Below are positions 1 through 8,344 of a DNA stretch of 64,000 bases, in pieces (position 1 is the stretch's first letter; the number at the start of each line of letters is the position of its first letter). The notes under the pieces are model-generated. The model saw only the letters and a list, made by a program, of their open reading frames with translations, did not search any database and was not told the DNA's origin. The position numbers and the translations under genes are program-made. The stretch comes from Bdellovibrio sp. 28-41-41 (GTDB taxonomy: Bacteria > Bdellovibrionota > Bdellovibrionia > Bdellovibrionales > Bdellovibrionaceae). Where the stretch lies: assembly GCA_002256935.1 (NCBI GenBank), contig NCGL01000003.1, forward strand, positions 1 through 64,000, read 5' to 3'.

Positions 1-142
1 CACTTTTTAAATGAAGCGTTATTTTTTTCAAAGATCATTTAGACTCAATTCTATGGCCGGCCTCAAAGACTTTACTATTTTTTTATCCGCGAGTTAGCGG
101 TAACACTGTTCCGAACGCAACTTTTGTTGGCCCACATCAGGT

Positions 143-220
143 TTGAGAGCCCTTTCTAGAATTGGAAATTCCAAATTCTAGAAATCGGACTCTCAATTTT
201 AGGACGAAATCCCTCGTCCT
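143..220 (+). promoter_or_regulatory. Structured leader with two hairpins
   Basis: A near-perfect inverted repeat spans 153-184 (arms read TTTCTAGAATT on both strands, one-base bulge). It is extended by an outer stem, TTGAGAG at 143-149 with CTCTCAA at 190-196. A second hairpin, AGGACGA at 201-207 with TCGTCCT at 214-220, follows. Both lie just upstream of the small gene at 264, so they may form an RNA leader or an operator. Confidence 0.5.
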
Positions 221-263
221 TCAAAGCTCCAATGCTCAAAACCAAACCAACAAAGGAGGTCCC

Positions 264-434
264 ATGGGACTCGATAAACTTATTCAATCAATTGCACTCG
301 TTGCAGTCTTAGTGGTCGGAAGTGGCCACTTACCAAAAGCCCTTAAGCTCGTCCGACATGCGCAGCTACAACTTATCCAAGATTCCAAAGCATCCAAGTG
401 GGGGCAGGCATTTTTGCTGCCTCCATCGAAATAG
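264..434 (+). CDS. Small hydrophobic protein of unknown function (56 aa)
   Basis: A 56-residue protein. I chose the ATG at 264 because a strong ribosome binding site (AAAGGAGG) sits 6-7 bases upstream; a longer reading from 162 would run through the hairpin leader. Residues 5-20 are hydrophobic (one short membrane or secretion segment) followed by a basic amphipathic stretch. I do not recognise the family. The strong translation signal behind a structured leader suggests regulated expression. Confidence 0.5.
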   Translation: MGLDKLIQSIALVAVLVVGSGHLPKALKLVRHAQLQLIQDSKASKWGQAFLLPPSK

Positions 435-539
435 TGAACAGCTACTTTAAAAACTCAAATTTCTTAAGTCTCTAGAATTTGGTTCTTAGGTGACCGTTCA
501 CTTTGGCTCAGATCTTATTTCACCTCTCCGCACGGACAT

Positions 540-683
540 CATGCCAACCCTCTAAAGCGCACTCACGTGCGTCGGGTTGTCATGAGTCCTGCCGCTTTCG
601 CGTGTCGAGGTGCGATCTTGTGCCGACGTTCACTTTTTTCCTCTTCGAGTTCCTCAGCCGTTGTTGAAGGAACCTCGAAAGAG
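540..683 (+). promoter_or_regulatory. Nested hairpins in the leader of the zinc-ribbon gene
   Basis: The stretch 435-712 has no gene. It holds a nested hairpin at 540-584 (CATG plus CAACCC paired with GGGTTG plus CATG, inner stem CGCAC/GTGCG at 558-562 and 567-571). A second one at 641-683 pairs CTCTTCGAGTTCCT with AGGAACCTCGAAAGAG through two bulges. The last lies about 20 bases before the ribosome binding site of the gene at 713, so a role in translation or attenuation is possible. Confidence 0.45.
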
Positions 684-712
684 AAAAAATACACCGAACC
701 AAGGAGACTCAG

Positions 713-1156
713 ATGAACAACGAAATTTTCGAACAACTAAAAGAACTAGCATTCAAACGTTCAATTCCATTTTGCTACAGCTGCTACAAAGAAGCCCCAA
801 CTGGCCTCTGCAAAGTCTGTGGATCAGATGATCTTATGCGCTTGGTTCCGGGTGTCGGCTGTGAGTACGGGACTGATTGGGTTATTAAACATATTCTTGA
901 AACTGAATTGACCGCTGTCGATCTTGAAGAAGAATTCGAAGAATCAATTCGTCAATGCTACCCCGAAGAGACTCAAGTTGGCTGGATGACTTTTGATACT
1001 CTAAAACTTATGAAAGAAAATGATCCAGTCGGATGGCACTGCGCACTTGCTGATTATGAATCGCAAGAGGAATCTGAAGGCAATATTATTTCTTTAGATG
1101 GAGGCTCAACTTTCTACAAAGTCCATTGCATCGAAACTTTATTGTTTAGCAATTAG
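713..1156 (+). CDS. Zinc-ribbon protein of unknown function
   Basis: A 147-residue cytoplasmic protein with an N-terminal zinc ribbon: CYSC at about 21-24 and CKVC at about 33-36 form two C-x2-C knuckles. The rest is acidic and ends without further motif. An AAGGAG site lies 6-7 bases before the ATG. No enzyme family is evident. A second zinc-ribbon protein lies upstream of the conjugation genes at 20632, so both may be accessory proteins of the element. Confidence 0.75.
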   Translation: MNNEIFEQLKELAFKRSIPFCYSCYKEAPTGLCKVCGSDDLMRLVPGVGCEYGTDWVIKHILETELTAVDLEEEFEESIRQCYPEETQVGWMTFDTLKLMKENDPVGWHCALADYESQEESEGNIISLDGGSTFYKVHCIETLLFSN

Positions 1157-1362
1157 TAGTTGTACAGGCCGAGTTTTTTTTCTTTTGGGACAGCAAAGTC
1201 TTGCGTGACCTTCTCAAATTGCCGTTTTACCAAGATCCTTTTCTAGTCGCTTGACTTAATTCCAAAATCTCAGGTTCTTAGGTTTACCGCCAAGTAAAGC
1301 TGTGTTGAAATAAACGAAATGAATCCAGCGCTCGTCTGAACCGTACGACTAAGGGGCAAGAA
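1157..1362. other. Non-coding stretch, nothing clear
   Basis: About 200 bases between the zinc-ribbon gene and the next candidate reading frame. I see no stable hairpin, promoter consensus or RNA gene here. An 11-base word (GGTTCTTAGGT, 1273-1283) also occurs at 481-491, which is too short to mean much. Confidence 0.4.
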
Positions 1363-1452
1363 ATGAATGAGTTTCTAAATTCGAAGCTTGCACATCCTTC
1401 CTTTGATATTCAAGTCGGAAGAGCACTTAGAAAATATCTGGACCATTATTAG
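1363..1452 (+). CDS. Possible 29-residue peptide
   Basis: A short ATG-to-TAG frame of 29 codons with a plausible ribosome binding site (AAGGGG about 8 bases upstream). The product is a mixed amphipathic peptide ending in DHY. It lies just upstream of the membrane-protein gene at 1459. It may be a leader peptide or chance. Confidence 0.2.
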   Translation: MNEFLNSKLAHPSFDIQVGRALRKYLDHY

Positions 1453-1458
1453 TAGCGC

Positions 1459-2019
1459 TTGTCATATAAAGTATTTAACTGTGACAATAAACAAATGTGG
1501 CATTTATCGAAAATATTTATAACTATTACTCTATTTTTATTTATTACAATTATATTTTTAATCGGCGGAGTCGGGGCGCTATATAACAAAATTGCGATCC
1601 TTATAAAAATACTTGATGGCCCGACGTTTTATCTGATGTTTCTTTCTTCAATTGGAATTGCATATACATTTTTTGACATAATAAAAAAGCTAATAAAATA
1701 TATCCAAAGCCGACCCAAAAGAGAGTCAACTAAAAAAAGTATTGAGGTACTTTCTGCTCTTAAAATCTTATCAGATAAACTGGACAATTGTTTTTCGCTA
1801 TTTATAATTTTTTATTTTCTATTTTTTGCGGTATTGAAGATTTGCACGCAGCCGTTCATTGATTTTGCGAAGCAGGAGGTGAGAATATGTTCTTTGGAAA
1901 GATCAGTAACTCAATCTATTCCTGAAAGTGAAAAAGTTATCGCAGAAAAGAAGCTAGAGAAGTTAAGATGCGAAACGCTAGAAAAAAATTTTAAAGATGC
2001 ACTTGGATTCAATAAGTAG
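1459..2019 (+). CDS. AT-rich membrane protein of unknown function
   Basis: About 186 residues with three hydrophobic segments (roughly 17-40, 52-70 and 112-132), a charged loop between the second and third, and a charged C-terminal helix. The start is uncertain: TTG at 1459 or ATG at 1495, neither with a good ribosome binding site. It is clearly richer in A+T than its neighbours, a sign of separate acquisition. It converges tail to tail with the CBASS operon. I do not recognise a family; an extra defence effector is possible but unproven. Confidence 0.55.
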   Translation: MSYKVFNCDNKQMWHLSKIFITITLFLFITIIFLIGGVGALYNKIAILIKILDGPTFYLMFLSSIGIAYTFFDIIKKLIKYIQSRPKRESTKKSIEVLSALKILSDKLDNCFSLFIIFYFLFFAVLKICTQPFIDFAKQEVRICSLERSVTQSIPESEKVIAEKKLEKLRCETLEKNFKDALGFNK

Positions 2020-2029
2020 AACTCCAGAT

Positions 2030-2488
2030 TCAATCAACAAACTTAATGTCGACATCCGACCTGGAACTATCTGGAAAATAAACCCAGCATTTCAAGTCCA
2101 AACTTTCTTTATTAAGGCGAACGATAGCTAAGACGACAAAATTTGCACCGACAGTTTGGTCACAAACTATATCCAACATTGATTGATCATCTCGCGAGCT
2201 AGGAAAAACTTCATAACTAGGATGTGAGTGCCACTCTCCAAGATAATTGAAGCGGCTGTAGTCGTGATTCGTTCTGTTAAAAAAACGTTTACACGAGCCT
2301 AGAACATGTTGGATTGATCTTTTGAAGCTAGCAATCAGCCCCTGTTCATCTACTGTCAATTCGACAACTCTAAAATGTTCAGTATCGATATGCTCACCAA
2401 AAAGAATGCCGCCAACCTCGTTAATTCCTGAGCGACGACAAGCATCGGTAATTTCACGAATAAGATGTTTAGGAAAATCAATTCGCAT
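2030..2488 (-). CDS. cap3: CBASS Cap3: JAMM/MPN deconjugating peptidase
   Basis: A 152-residue JAB/MPN-domain zinc isopeptidase. The metal site is complete: Glu25 followed by HSHP at 87-90 and the Ser-x2-Asp pair at 98-101. In type II CBASS, Cap3 cleaves the covalent bond that Cap2 forms between the CD-NTase C-terminus and target proteins, limiting priming of the nucleotide cyclase. It is the last gene of the operon and overlaps the end of cap2 by 11 bases. Family assignment is strong; the substrate is inferred from context. Confidence 0.9.
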   Translation of the reverse strand: MRIDFPKHLIREITDACRRSGINEVGGILFGEHIDTEHFRVVELTVDEQGLIASFKRSIQHVLGSCKRFFNRTNHDYSRFNYLGEWHSHPSYEVFPSSRDDQSMLDIVCDQTVGANFVVLAIVRLNKESLDLKCWVYFPDSSRSDVDIKFVD

Positions 2489-4226
2489 TTACGAAAACTT
2501 TCACTGATTTTAGAGCTTCGTCGTACTGCTTCCGCTCCTCAGATGTAAGAACAGAATCATTTTTAATTTTTCCCCAATTGGTTTCTTTTGGATAATCCTC
2601 AGGCCTGCAAGGTACCCGTTTGATCTCAAAAGGCTGCTCAAAAATCCATTCCTTCGAAAACCCAACAATCCAGCAAGGAGTTTCATTCTGATCATTTTCT
2701 CCAAGGAGTATTTGCTTTGTTCTAAAGACCATCATGTTTGCGACGATGGCGACAGAGTTATCATCAGCAATCAAGGGACCACCTTGATAGCGTTCCGACT
2801 CCAACTTATATGGTGCTTCAGGTTGAACGCTGAGATAGTCGTGAAGAGCTCGCCTAACAACCGCTGGGCTCGGCGTAAATGTAGGCTCCGCGCAGCCAAT
2901 AATACCGCCAATGCCGCCCGCAAATACCTCACCCCAGACAAGTGGTTTTTCATTAATCGAACATAATGCTGCAATGATTTGAAAAACTTCACCGCTTGCA
3001 GTGCAGTCAATAACAAGATCGGCGCTCAACACATCGCGCAGAACTCTTTCGTAGCGAGTGGGATTTTCTTGTCCACCGATTCGAATTCTTTCTTTTTTTA
3101 CGATAGGTTCAACAGGACAGATATGGTGAATTAGATCCCCAACCATATCTACCTTGTGTGCAGACACGTCCGCCATTGTGGCTTCATGGCGAACAATATT
3201 TCCAAATTCCAAAATCTCGTCGTCCACCAGAATAAAGTCGCGAACACCAATTCGAGCTAAAGACACAGCGACTTTGCTTCCCACAGATCCTAAGCCAATA
3301 ATCGCAATCTTCGCTTTTTCAAAAGCTTCAAGAGTCTTAGGATCTGTTCTATCTTGATGAGCAAATTGGGTCGACGGAACAACTTTTAGTCTTGTTTGTT
3401 CTTCATCTCTTGATGTTCTTAGCAAAAGTGGATGACTTCCTTCAAACAAAAATAGGAAGAAAGTTCCGTCTTCCAAGGCATCAAAAGCAGCGGCCACATC
3501 TTCTCCGAGTTGCTCGGAAATTAAATATCTTGCGAACTTTGGAACAGTCACTAGGTCTTTGCCTGTGACGCCTTCAATAGGATTTTTCAAAATAAAATAT
3601 TTTACGTCGCGGTCAAAAGACTTTCCGTGTTTCATCCCGTGTGGAACTGAAAGCACGGTACCTTTTGGAAGCTCGTTTAGCCACATGATTCCAGTTTCTG
3701 AGGCGATCGTAGAAGAAATTATGCAGTCTCCGTGCTTTGGAAGATTTGCGGTTGCAACTATTCCTTCTGGAATTACAAATCGGAAAAAGGAGCCTCGTAG
3801 CTTCTGTCCTTCAGTTTCTTCATGCCGAGAAGCCACTTCGGGCATCTCTTCGCCTCGCTTAGTTTCACCATCGATCAAACTCTTCAAGCTTCTTAATATA
3901 TCGAGTCCACTAAATTTAGCTTGGTCCCAATTGTCTGGTCCAATTTCCAGACAAATGGTGCCGCCCTCACCATATTGGTGAGATGACCATCGCTCATTCT
4001 CTTGAGGTCTTACAGAAGGGCACACAAGTGGAAACAATGTTGGATAAACAAGAAGAAACTTTTTTTCAGAATTATCTAGGGTCAGTCGTCCTTGAATAAG
4101 CAGCTCCGTGTCTTTGAATTGAGGGGGCTCCAACACAAAAGAATTATCCTCATCACAAAGCTGCTTTAGCTCTGCAATTTCTTTGAGAAATCGTTTTGGA
4201 TCGGTCTCCCACCATTTATCGCTCAT
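2478..4226 (-). CDS. cap2: CBASS Cap2: E2-E1 fusion conjugating enzyme
   Basis: A 582-residue protein with an N-terminal E2-like domain (putative catalytic Cys92 in GTICLEIG, with Trp100 as in ubiquitin E2s). A ThiF/E1 adenylation domain follows, whose nucleotide motif IIGLGSVGS lies near residue 310 with an acidic VDDE strand end. A Cys in GIIGCAEP is a candidate E1 cysteine. Family knowledge: Cap2 ligates the CD-NTase C-terminus to cell proteins and boosts cGAMP-type synthesis. It overlaps the CD-NTase gene by ATGA, which implies coupled translation. Confidence 0.92.
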   Translation of the reverse strand: MSDKWWETDPKRFLKEIAELKQLCDEDNSFVLEPPQFKDTELLIQGRLTLDNSEKKFLLVYPTLFPLVCPSVRPQENERWSSHQYGEGGTICLEIGPDNWDQAKFSGLDILRSLKSLIDGETKRGEEMPEVASRHEETEGQKLRGSFFRFVIPEGIVATANLPKHGDCIISSTIASETGIMWLNELPKGTVLSVPHGMKHGKSFDRDVKYFILKNPIEGVTGKDLVTVPKFARYLISEQLGEDVAAAFDALEDGTFFLFLFEGSHPLLLRTSRDEEQTRLKVVPSTQFAHQDRTDPKTLEAFEKAKIAIIGLGSVGSKVAVSLARIGVRDFILVDDEILEFGNIVRHEATMADVSAHKVDMVGDLIHHICPVEPIVKKERIRIGGQENPTRYERVLRDVLSADLVIDCTASGEVFQIIAALCSINEKPLVWGEVFAGGIGGIIGCAEPTFTPSPAVVRRALHDYLSVQPEAPYKLESERYQGGPLIADDNSVAIVANMMVFRTKQILLGENDQNETPCWIVGFSKEWIFEQPFEIKRVPCRPEDYPKETNWGKIKNDSVLTSEERKQYDEALKSVKVFVNAN

Positions 4227-5236
4227 GCAAATCCAGCTGGTTTGTTAGGGACCACGGGGCGAGCTGGAAAAGATGCATCATTACTTTTCGTCACTGACAC
4301 AGGAAATTTTGAACCAAAAACTTGCCGCCAGTACTCTGTGGCTCTTGCAGCGTTTGTCTCAGAACATGCGAGATTAATAGTCGGGAATGTAGCTACAACT
4401 TTATTATAAAAAATTTTGAAATCATTCGGATCTACTCTTGCTGCAACATTATGTTTGGGATTGCCAGGATCTGGTAAAAATGGAACGGTCCCGTATAAAG
4501 CATGAGTGTGATAGTTTTTAATAATATTTGTGAAGAGCGTCTGAATGTGCTGAGGATAGGAATCGCAATTCACATTGATATTCTCGGCGACAATCCTCTC
4601 TAAGATGTAACCCTTTGGTCTCTCTGGTGTGGTATAAGCTTCTTTGCGCCACCATTTGAATATTTTCACAAGGTGTACAAAGTAGCCCTTTGCTTGTTTG
4701 TTGAGATCAGTCGTAGCTTGCAGCTGAGCTTTGGGGTTGGTTTCAACCCACTGGCCTCGATCTCGATCTGGAATCAAGAGTGGATGATCTCGCCAGTCGA
4801 TGTCGGCTTCATTAAGTACAAGTGATTTCGAAAGAGTAACGAGTTCTTGATCTCCAAGATGTCGTGAAGTTGAAATTACAACATCGAGATCGACATAGGA
4901 AAGCGAAATTCCGAAAGATCGACCTTGAGGCTTCCATTTCCCTTCGTAGTAGCGATCCAGAATCTTGGGCATGTACTCGTAAACGTCTGCGACAGTCGTC
5001 TTATCGGAATCCAAGTTCGTAACAACTACAACATCAACATCCTTTCCTGGGTGAATGGCTGTATCCCTTGCGTAGGAACCCTGAAGAAACGTATTAATAT
5101 GGTACTGTCCGAAATCCGAATCCTCTCTAAACCGCTTGCGAAGTGTTAGGTGCCCGGTTCGTTGGTCTTCCAGGTACGACGATGATGGATTAATATTGCT
5201 AAGAAATTCTTTGAAGTATGATGGAAGCTCGTGCAT
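4223..5236 (-). CDS. CBASS CD-NTase (cGAS/DncV-like nucleotidyltransferase)
   Basis: A 337-residue polymerase-beta-fold cyclase. The core motif is present: G53-S54, then Asp66 and Asp68 in GKDVDV, and a third acidic strand (VDLDV, 116-120). These bind the catalytic metals that build a cyclic oligonucleotide messenger on phage infection. The protein ends in a small flexible tail with a glycine (KPAGFA), as expected for a Cap2 substrate. It lies 9 bases after the effector gene. The clade and the exact messenger cannot be decided from sequence alone. Confidence 0.9.
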   Translation of the reverse strand: MHELPSYFKEFLSNINPSSSYLEDQRTGHLTLRKRFREDSDFGQYHINTFLQGSYARDTAIHPGKDVDVVVVTNLDSDKTTVADVYEYMPKILDRYYEGKWKPQGRSFGISLSYVDLDVVISTSRHLGDQELVTLSKSLVLNEADIDWRDHPLLIPDRDRGQWVETNPKAQLQATTDLNKQAKGYFVHLVKIFKWWRKEAYTTPERPKGYILERIVAENINVNCDSYPQHIQTLFTNIIKNYHTHALYGTVPFLPDPGNPKHNVAARVDPNDFKIFYNKVVATFPTINLACSETNAARATEYWRQVFGSKFPVSVTKSNDASFPARPVVPNKPAGFA

Positions 5237-5245
5237 CTGTCCTCC

Positions 5246-6721
5246 TTAGGGCAGTTGAATACTGGGTGAATATTTGTGAGTGCCCTCGAAATCGAACTCA
5301 TAAAGGAGCGCTGAGCCCAGGATTGCGGATTCTTGCCCCATACGGAATGCTAAGCCTCCGGGGACGCCGAGAAACAAATGTATTTGCGGACGTGTACCAT
5401 ATTTTTTTAAGTGAAAACTGATGGCATTGCTAAAGCTCTCTGCCAAAGACCATGCTTCATCACCGTTGGCCACGGAAGTCTGACCAATGTTCGATGCTGT
5501 GAGTTTTAAGAGATCAAAATTTCCGATATGTTTTTTCGCTGCATTCACTACGTCTTCATGCACATCACGCGATACAGCGACCGAAACCACTAAATTGGCG
5601 GTAGAATGAGATCCTTGGAAATCAGAATTTAACTTTGCACTCGCACTTGTCTGTTTACTTTTCCAAATTTCAGCCGAACCCCGAACTCTTTGGCGTAAAT
5701 CAATTTCGAATCCTTTTTTAGGAGATAGAATCCTTCCTGCAGCAAATCCAATGCTAAGGTGACAATCCAAATGCGCTTCAATCGGATTCGCAAGCTTGCC
5801 GAGACTGCCAATCTCGAGGGACGAAGAAAGTTCTTCGTAAACGTCTTTGCTCCAATCAAACTCGGTCTTGATAGCGCGACCATTGCTGAAAAGGTGGGTA
5901 AGGTTGACCTCTAGTGCTGGGGTTGCGCTATCAAATACCTTTGGGAACGAGCGAATTGCCAGTACATTCTGGCTGTTCGTGCGCACAGGTTCACCATCAT
6001 AAATTTTATTTTTTTTAGCGAACTCAGTTAGAAATGTACGATCAATTTTCGTCTTTCCAGCCTCGATCAGTCTCAATCCCAGATCATCATAAGGGCTGTG
6101 CTCAACTTCCAAATCGATTGGAATTAGACCTGCGAGACGCAAGCGATCGTTGAGCGCTTCGCGCTGGTCAATGAGATCAAATGAAGATCGAAGAGTGAGG
6201 CGATTCGCAAAACCTTCGAAGGCAGTGCGATCACAGCCGAGTTTTTTAATCCATAAATCGACGGCATCCTGAGCCGGTTTTGTTTTTACATACGCAGTAT
6301 TGAAGTGCGCTCTTCGAACGGCTTCTGCAAGGGCATCAGTATGATCCCAGCGCCAATTTGTAACAAGATTGAGGCGACTGCTACCATGATCGTTTAGCTT
6401 CTGGAATGCTTGGTAAAAACGCTCGAGGATCGATTTTTTCGTTGAGACAGCGTTTTCATCAATCAAATAGGCATGAGACAAGGCACCCGAATGATCGACG
6501 TGGTACTTGATCTGATAGTAGTCGCTTTTGTAAGTGAAGTTAGTTCCTTGAATTGGCCTCGGCTGAGTGTATCGGCAAATAACATCGTCGATGACTTTTG
6601 TAGAATCACTTTCAAATTCCACAAGCTCAAGCGAATCATCATTCAGTAGCTGAGCGGCATAATACCAAAAAGCACCGACTTGATATCGGTTTCCAGAAAC
6701 TGTAGAACCAAGTGACGACAT
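5246..6721 (-). CDS. cap4: CBASS effector: Cap4-like nuclease with SAVED domain
   Basis: A 491-residue effector. The N-terminus carries a restriction-type nuclease core (Glu35/Glu37, Asp45-Asp46 and the QIK triad at 70-72), as in the DUF4297/Cap4 double-stranded-DNA endonucleases. The C-terminal third is a SAVED messenger-binding domain, ending in the typical pattern of hydrophobic strand, GVPGGLAFRMG and a final Y-SP-LP stretch. Messenger binding is expected to trigger indiscriminate DNA cleavage and abortive infection. It is the first gene of the operon, with a strong GGAGGGG site before ATG. Confidence 0.88.
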   Translation of the reverse strand: MSSLGSTVSGNRYQVGAFWYYAAQLLNDDSLELVEFESDSTKVIDDVICRYTQPRPIQGTNFTYKSDYYQIKYHVDHSGALSHAYLIDENAVSTKKSILERFYQAFQKLNDHGSSRLNLVTNWRWDHTDALAEAVRRAHFNTAYVKTKPAQDAVDLWIKKLGCDRTAFEGFANRLTLRSSFDLIDQREALNDRLRLAGLIPIDLEVEHSPYDDLGLRLIEAGKTKIDRTFLTEFAKKNKIYDGEPVRTNSQNVLAIRSFPKVFDSATPALEVNLTHLFSNGRAIKTEFDWSKDVYEELSSSLEIGSLGKLANPIEAHLDCHLSIGFAAGRILSPKKGFEIDLRQRVRGSAEIWKSKQTSASAKLNSDFQGSHSTANLVVSVAVSRDVHEDVVNAAKKHIGNFDLLKLTASNIGQTSVANGDEAWSLAESFSNAISFHLKKYGTRPQIHLFLGVPGGLAFRMGQESAILGSALLYEFDFEGTHKYSPSIQLP

Positions 6722-6985
6722 ATCCCCTCCAACATCCGTTCAAAGGTCGCGAAAGTCGCAATTGCAAGACATTTCATCGTGTTGAAGGATCTTTCAAATG
6801 TATGGATTTTATGTATTTCGTCAAGGTTTTAGCGACATTTTTTACCCACAACCATCATTACCGCCGAGCTTCCACTTTCTATTCTGATGCAAGCAATCTA
6901 GAAGCTGCGCGGCATCTACTCTCGAATTCAAAAAGTCAAACTCACAAAGTTTTTCAATGGACCAAACGATATAGGTCCGTTGGGT
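6722..6985. other. Intergenic region upstream of CBASS
   Basis: This 264-base gap should contain the CBASS promoter (reading left) and the end of the YcaO operon. A small stem, GGACC at 6959-6963 with GGTCC at 6974-6978, lies just past the regulator stop and could be a weak terminator. I see no sigma-54 element or strong -35/-10 pair that I would defend. Confidence 0.35.
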
Positions 6986-8344
6986 CTACTTGAACGAACC
7001 AAGAATGTACTGAAGGTGCGTAGGCTTGATACCCAAACGACGGGCAGCTTCAGCTTTTGTTCCAACTTGCTGGATAGTTTTTTGAATGAATTCAATTTTG
7101 TCTTTCTGCTGAAGCTCTTCAAACTTTGAAAGCTTCGTCTCAGAAGGAACAACCTCACTGGACTGATACAGCGACAATTCGATATCATCAGGCGTAACAA
7201 CATCATCACACTCAACTAAGTGTTTCTCGATGGCATTATCTAACTCACGGACATTTCCAGGCCAAGAATACTTTCTGAGAATCTCCAAAGTCCTGCGCTG
7301 AAAGTATTTACTTTTCCCATACTTTTTATTGAAGACCTCGGTAAAGTGTTCAACCAGTGGCTCTATATCATCAAGCCTATCACGAAGTGCTGGTATCGAA
7401 ACTTCAACGGCATTTAATCTGAACATTAAATCAGCTCGAAAGCTCCCATTCGCAACCAGCGTTTGCAGATTCTTGTGCGTAGCCGAAAGAATTCTGACAT
7501 CTATTTTTTTTGAAATCGTTGAACCGACTGGCTCAACAACTCGCTCTTGCAATACACGCAACAGTTTCGACTGAAGCTCCATTGGCATATCACCAATTTC
7601 ATCAAGAAATATCGTACCGCCATTGGCAGCAGAAAATTTTCCTTCACGATCATTTATTGCGCCCGTAAATGAACCTTTTTTATGTCCAAACAATTCGGAC
7701 TCCAAAAGCTCTTTTGGAATAGCAGCACAGTTAATTGCAATAAAGGGTTTCATTCGCCGAGGTGATAGCTCATGAAGAGCTCGAGCAATTCGCTCCTTGC
7801 CAGTCCCAGATTCTCCGCGAATTAAAACGGAAACGTCAGAAACTGTTGCCAGCTTTTTTACCCTTAAAGCCAGATCGGCCATCAAGCTGGATTGCCCAAT
7901 CAGCCCGATGCCTTCAATCAATTTTTGATTTTCATTTTTTGACCTATTGCTAGATTTTCTAATGGTCTTAAGCAAGGTATCATATCGCTCGCAGTAAAGC
8001 TGAACTCGTTTTAGAATTTCTTCAGGAGAAGAACTCTTTTCGATGAAATCAACCGCACCAGCACGCAGGCTTTGCTTAACCGCATCTCGAGTTAAATCAC
8101 ATGAAAGCATTGCTACTTTTTGATTGGGAAACTTATCGCGAATCATTGATGCAGCAACGTCGCCCATTATCTCTGGCATATGGTAATCTAAGAGTACGAG
8201 CGCAAACTCTTCTTTACTAAGAATATCAATTGCTTCGGATACTCGTTGGCAAACTGATAACGAATAGCCACACCGTTCAAGATAACCTTTTACAGCTTTG
8301 ATGTTTTTCAGGTCATCATCGATCATCAACAGTCTATGTTGCAT
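6986..8344 (-). CDS. NtrC-family sigma-54 activator (YcaO operon regulator)
   Basis: A 452-residue response regulator. The receiver domain (about 1-120) has an acidic pocket IDDD at 8-11, phospho-acceptor Asp53 and a conserved Lys near 103. A sigma-54 AAA+ domain follows with Walker A GESGTGKE and loop GSFTGA (a GAFTGA variant). The C-terminus is a short Fis-type helix-turn-helix. I prefer ATG 8344 (AGAGG site) to TTG 8362. It overlaps the kinase gene and closes the operon, whose own promoter is sigma-54 type, so feedback control is likely. Confidence 0.9.
   Translation of the reverse strand: MQHRLLMIDDDLKNIKAVKGYLERCGYSLSVCQRVSEAIDILSKEEFALVLLDYHMPEIMGDVAASMIRDKFPNQKVAMLSCDLTRDAVKQSLRAGAVDFIEKSSSPEEILKRVQLYCERYDTLLKTIRKSSNRSKNENQKLIEGIGLIGQSSLMADLALRVKKLATVSDVSVLIRGESGTGKERIARALHELSPRRMKPFIAINCAAIPKELLESELFGHKKGSFTGAINDREGKFSAANGGTIFLDEIGDMPMELQSKLLRVLQERVVEPVGSTISKKIDVRILSATHKNLQTLVANGSFRADLMFRLNAVEVSIPALRDRLDDIEPLVEHFTEVFNKKYGKSKYFQRRTLEILRKYSWPGNVRELDNAIEKHLVECDDVVTPDDIELSLYQSSEVVPSETKLSKFEELQQKDKIEFIQKTIQQVGTKAEAARRLGIKPTHLQYILGSFK

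Noticed and set aside
481..1283. Repeated word GGTTCTTAGGT at 481 and 1273
   Set aside because: Eleven bases with no similarity in the flanks; too weak for a repeat family.
2322..5421. Plus-strand frames opposite the CBASS genes
   Set aside because: They are shadows: the minus-strand frames carry complete catalytic motifs and overlapping starts, the plus frames do not.
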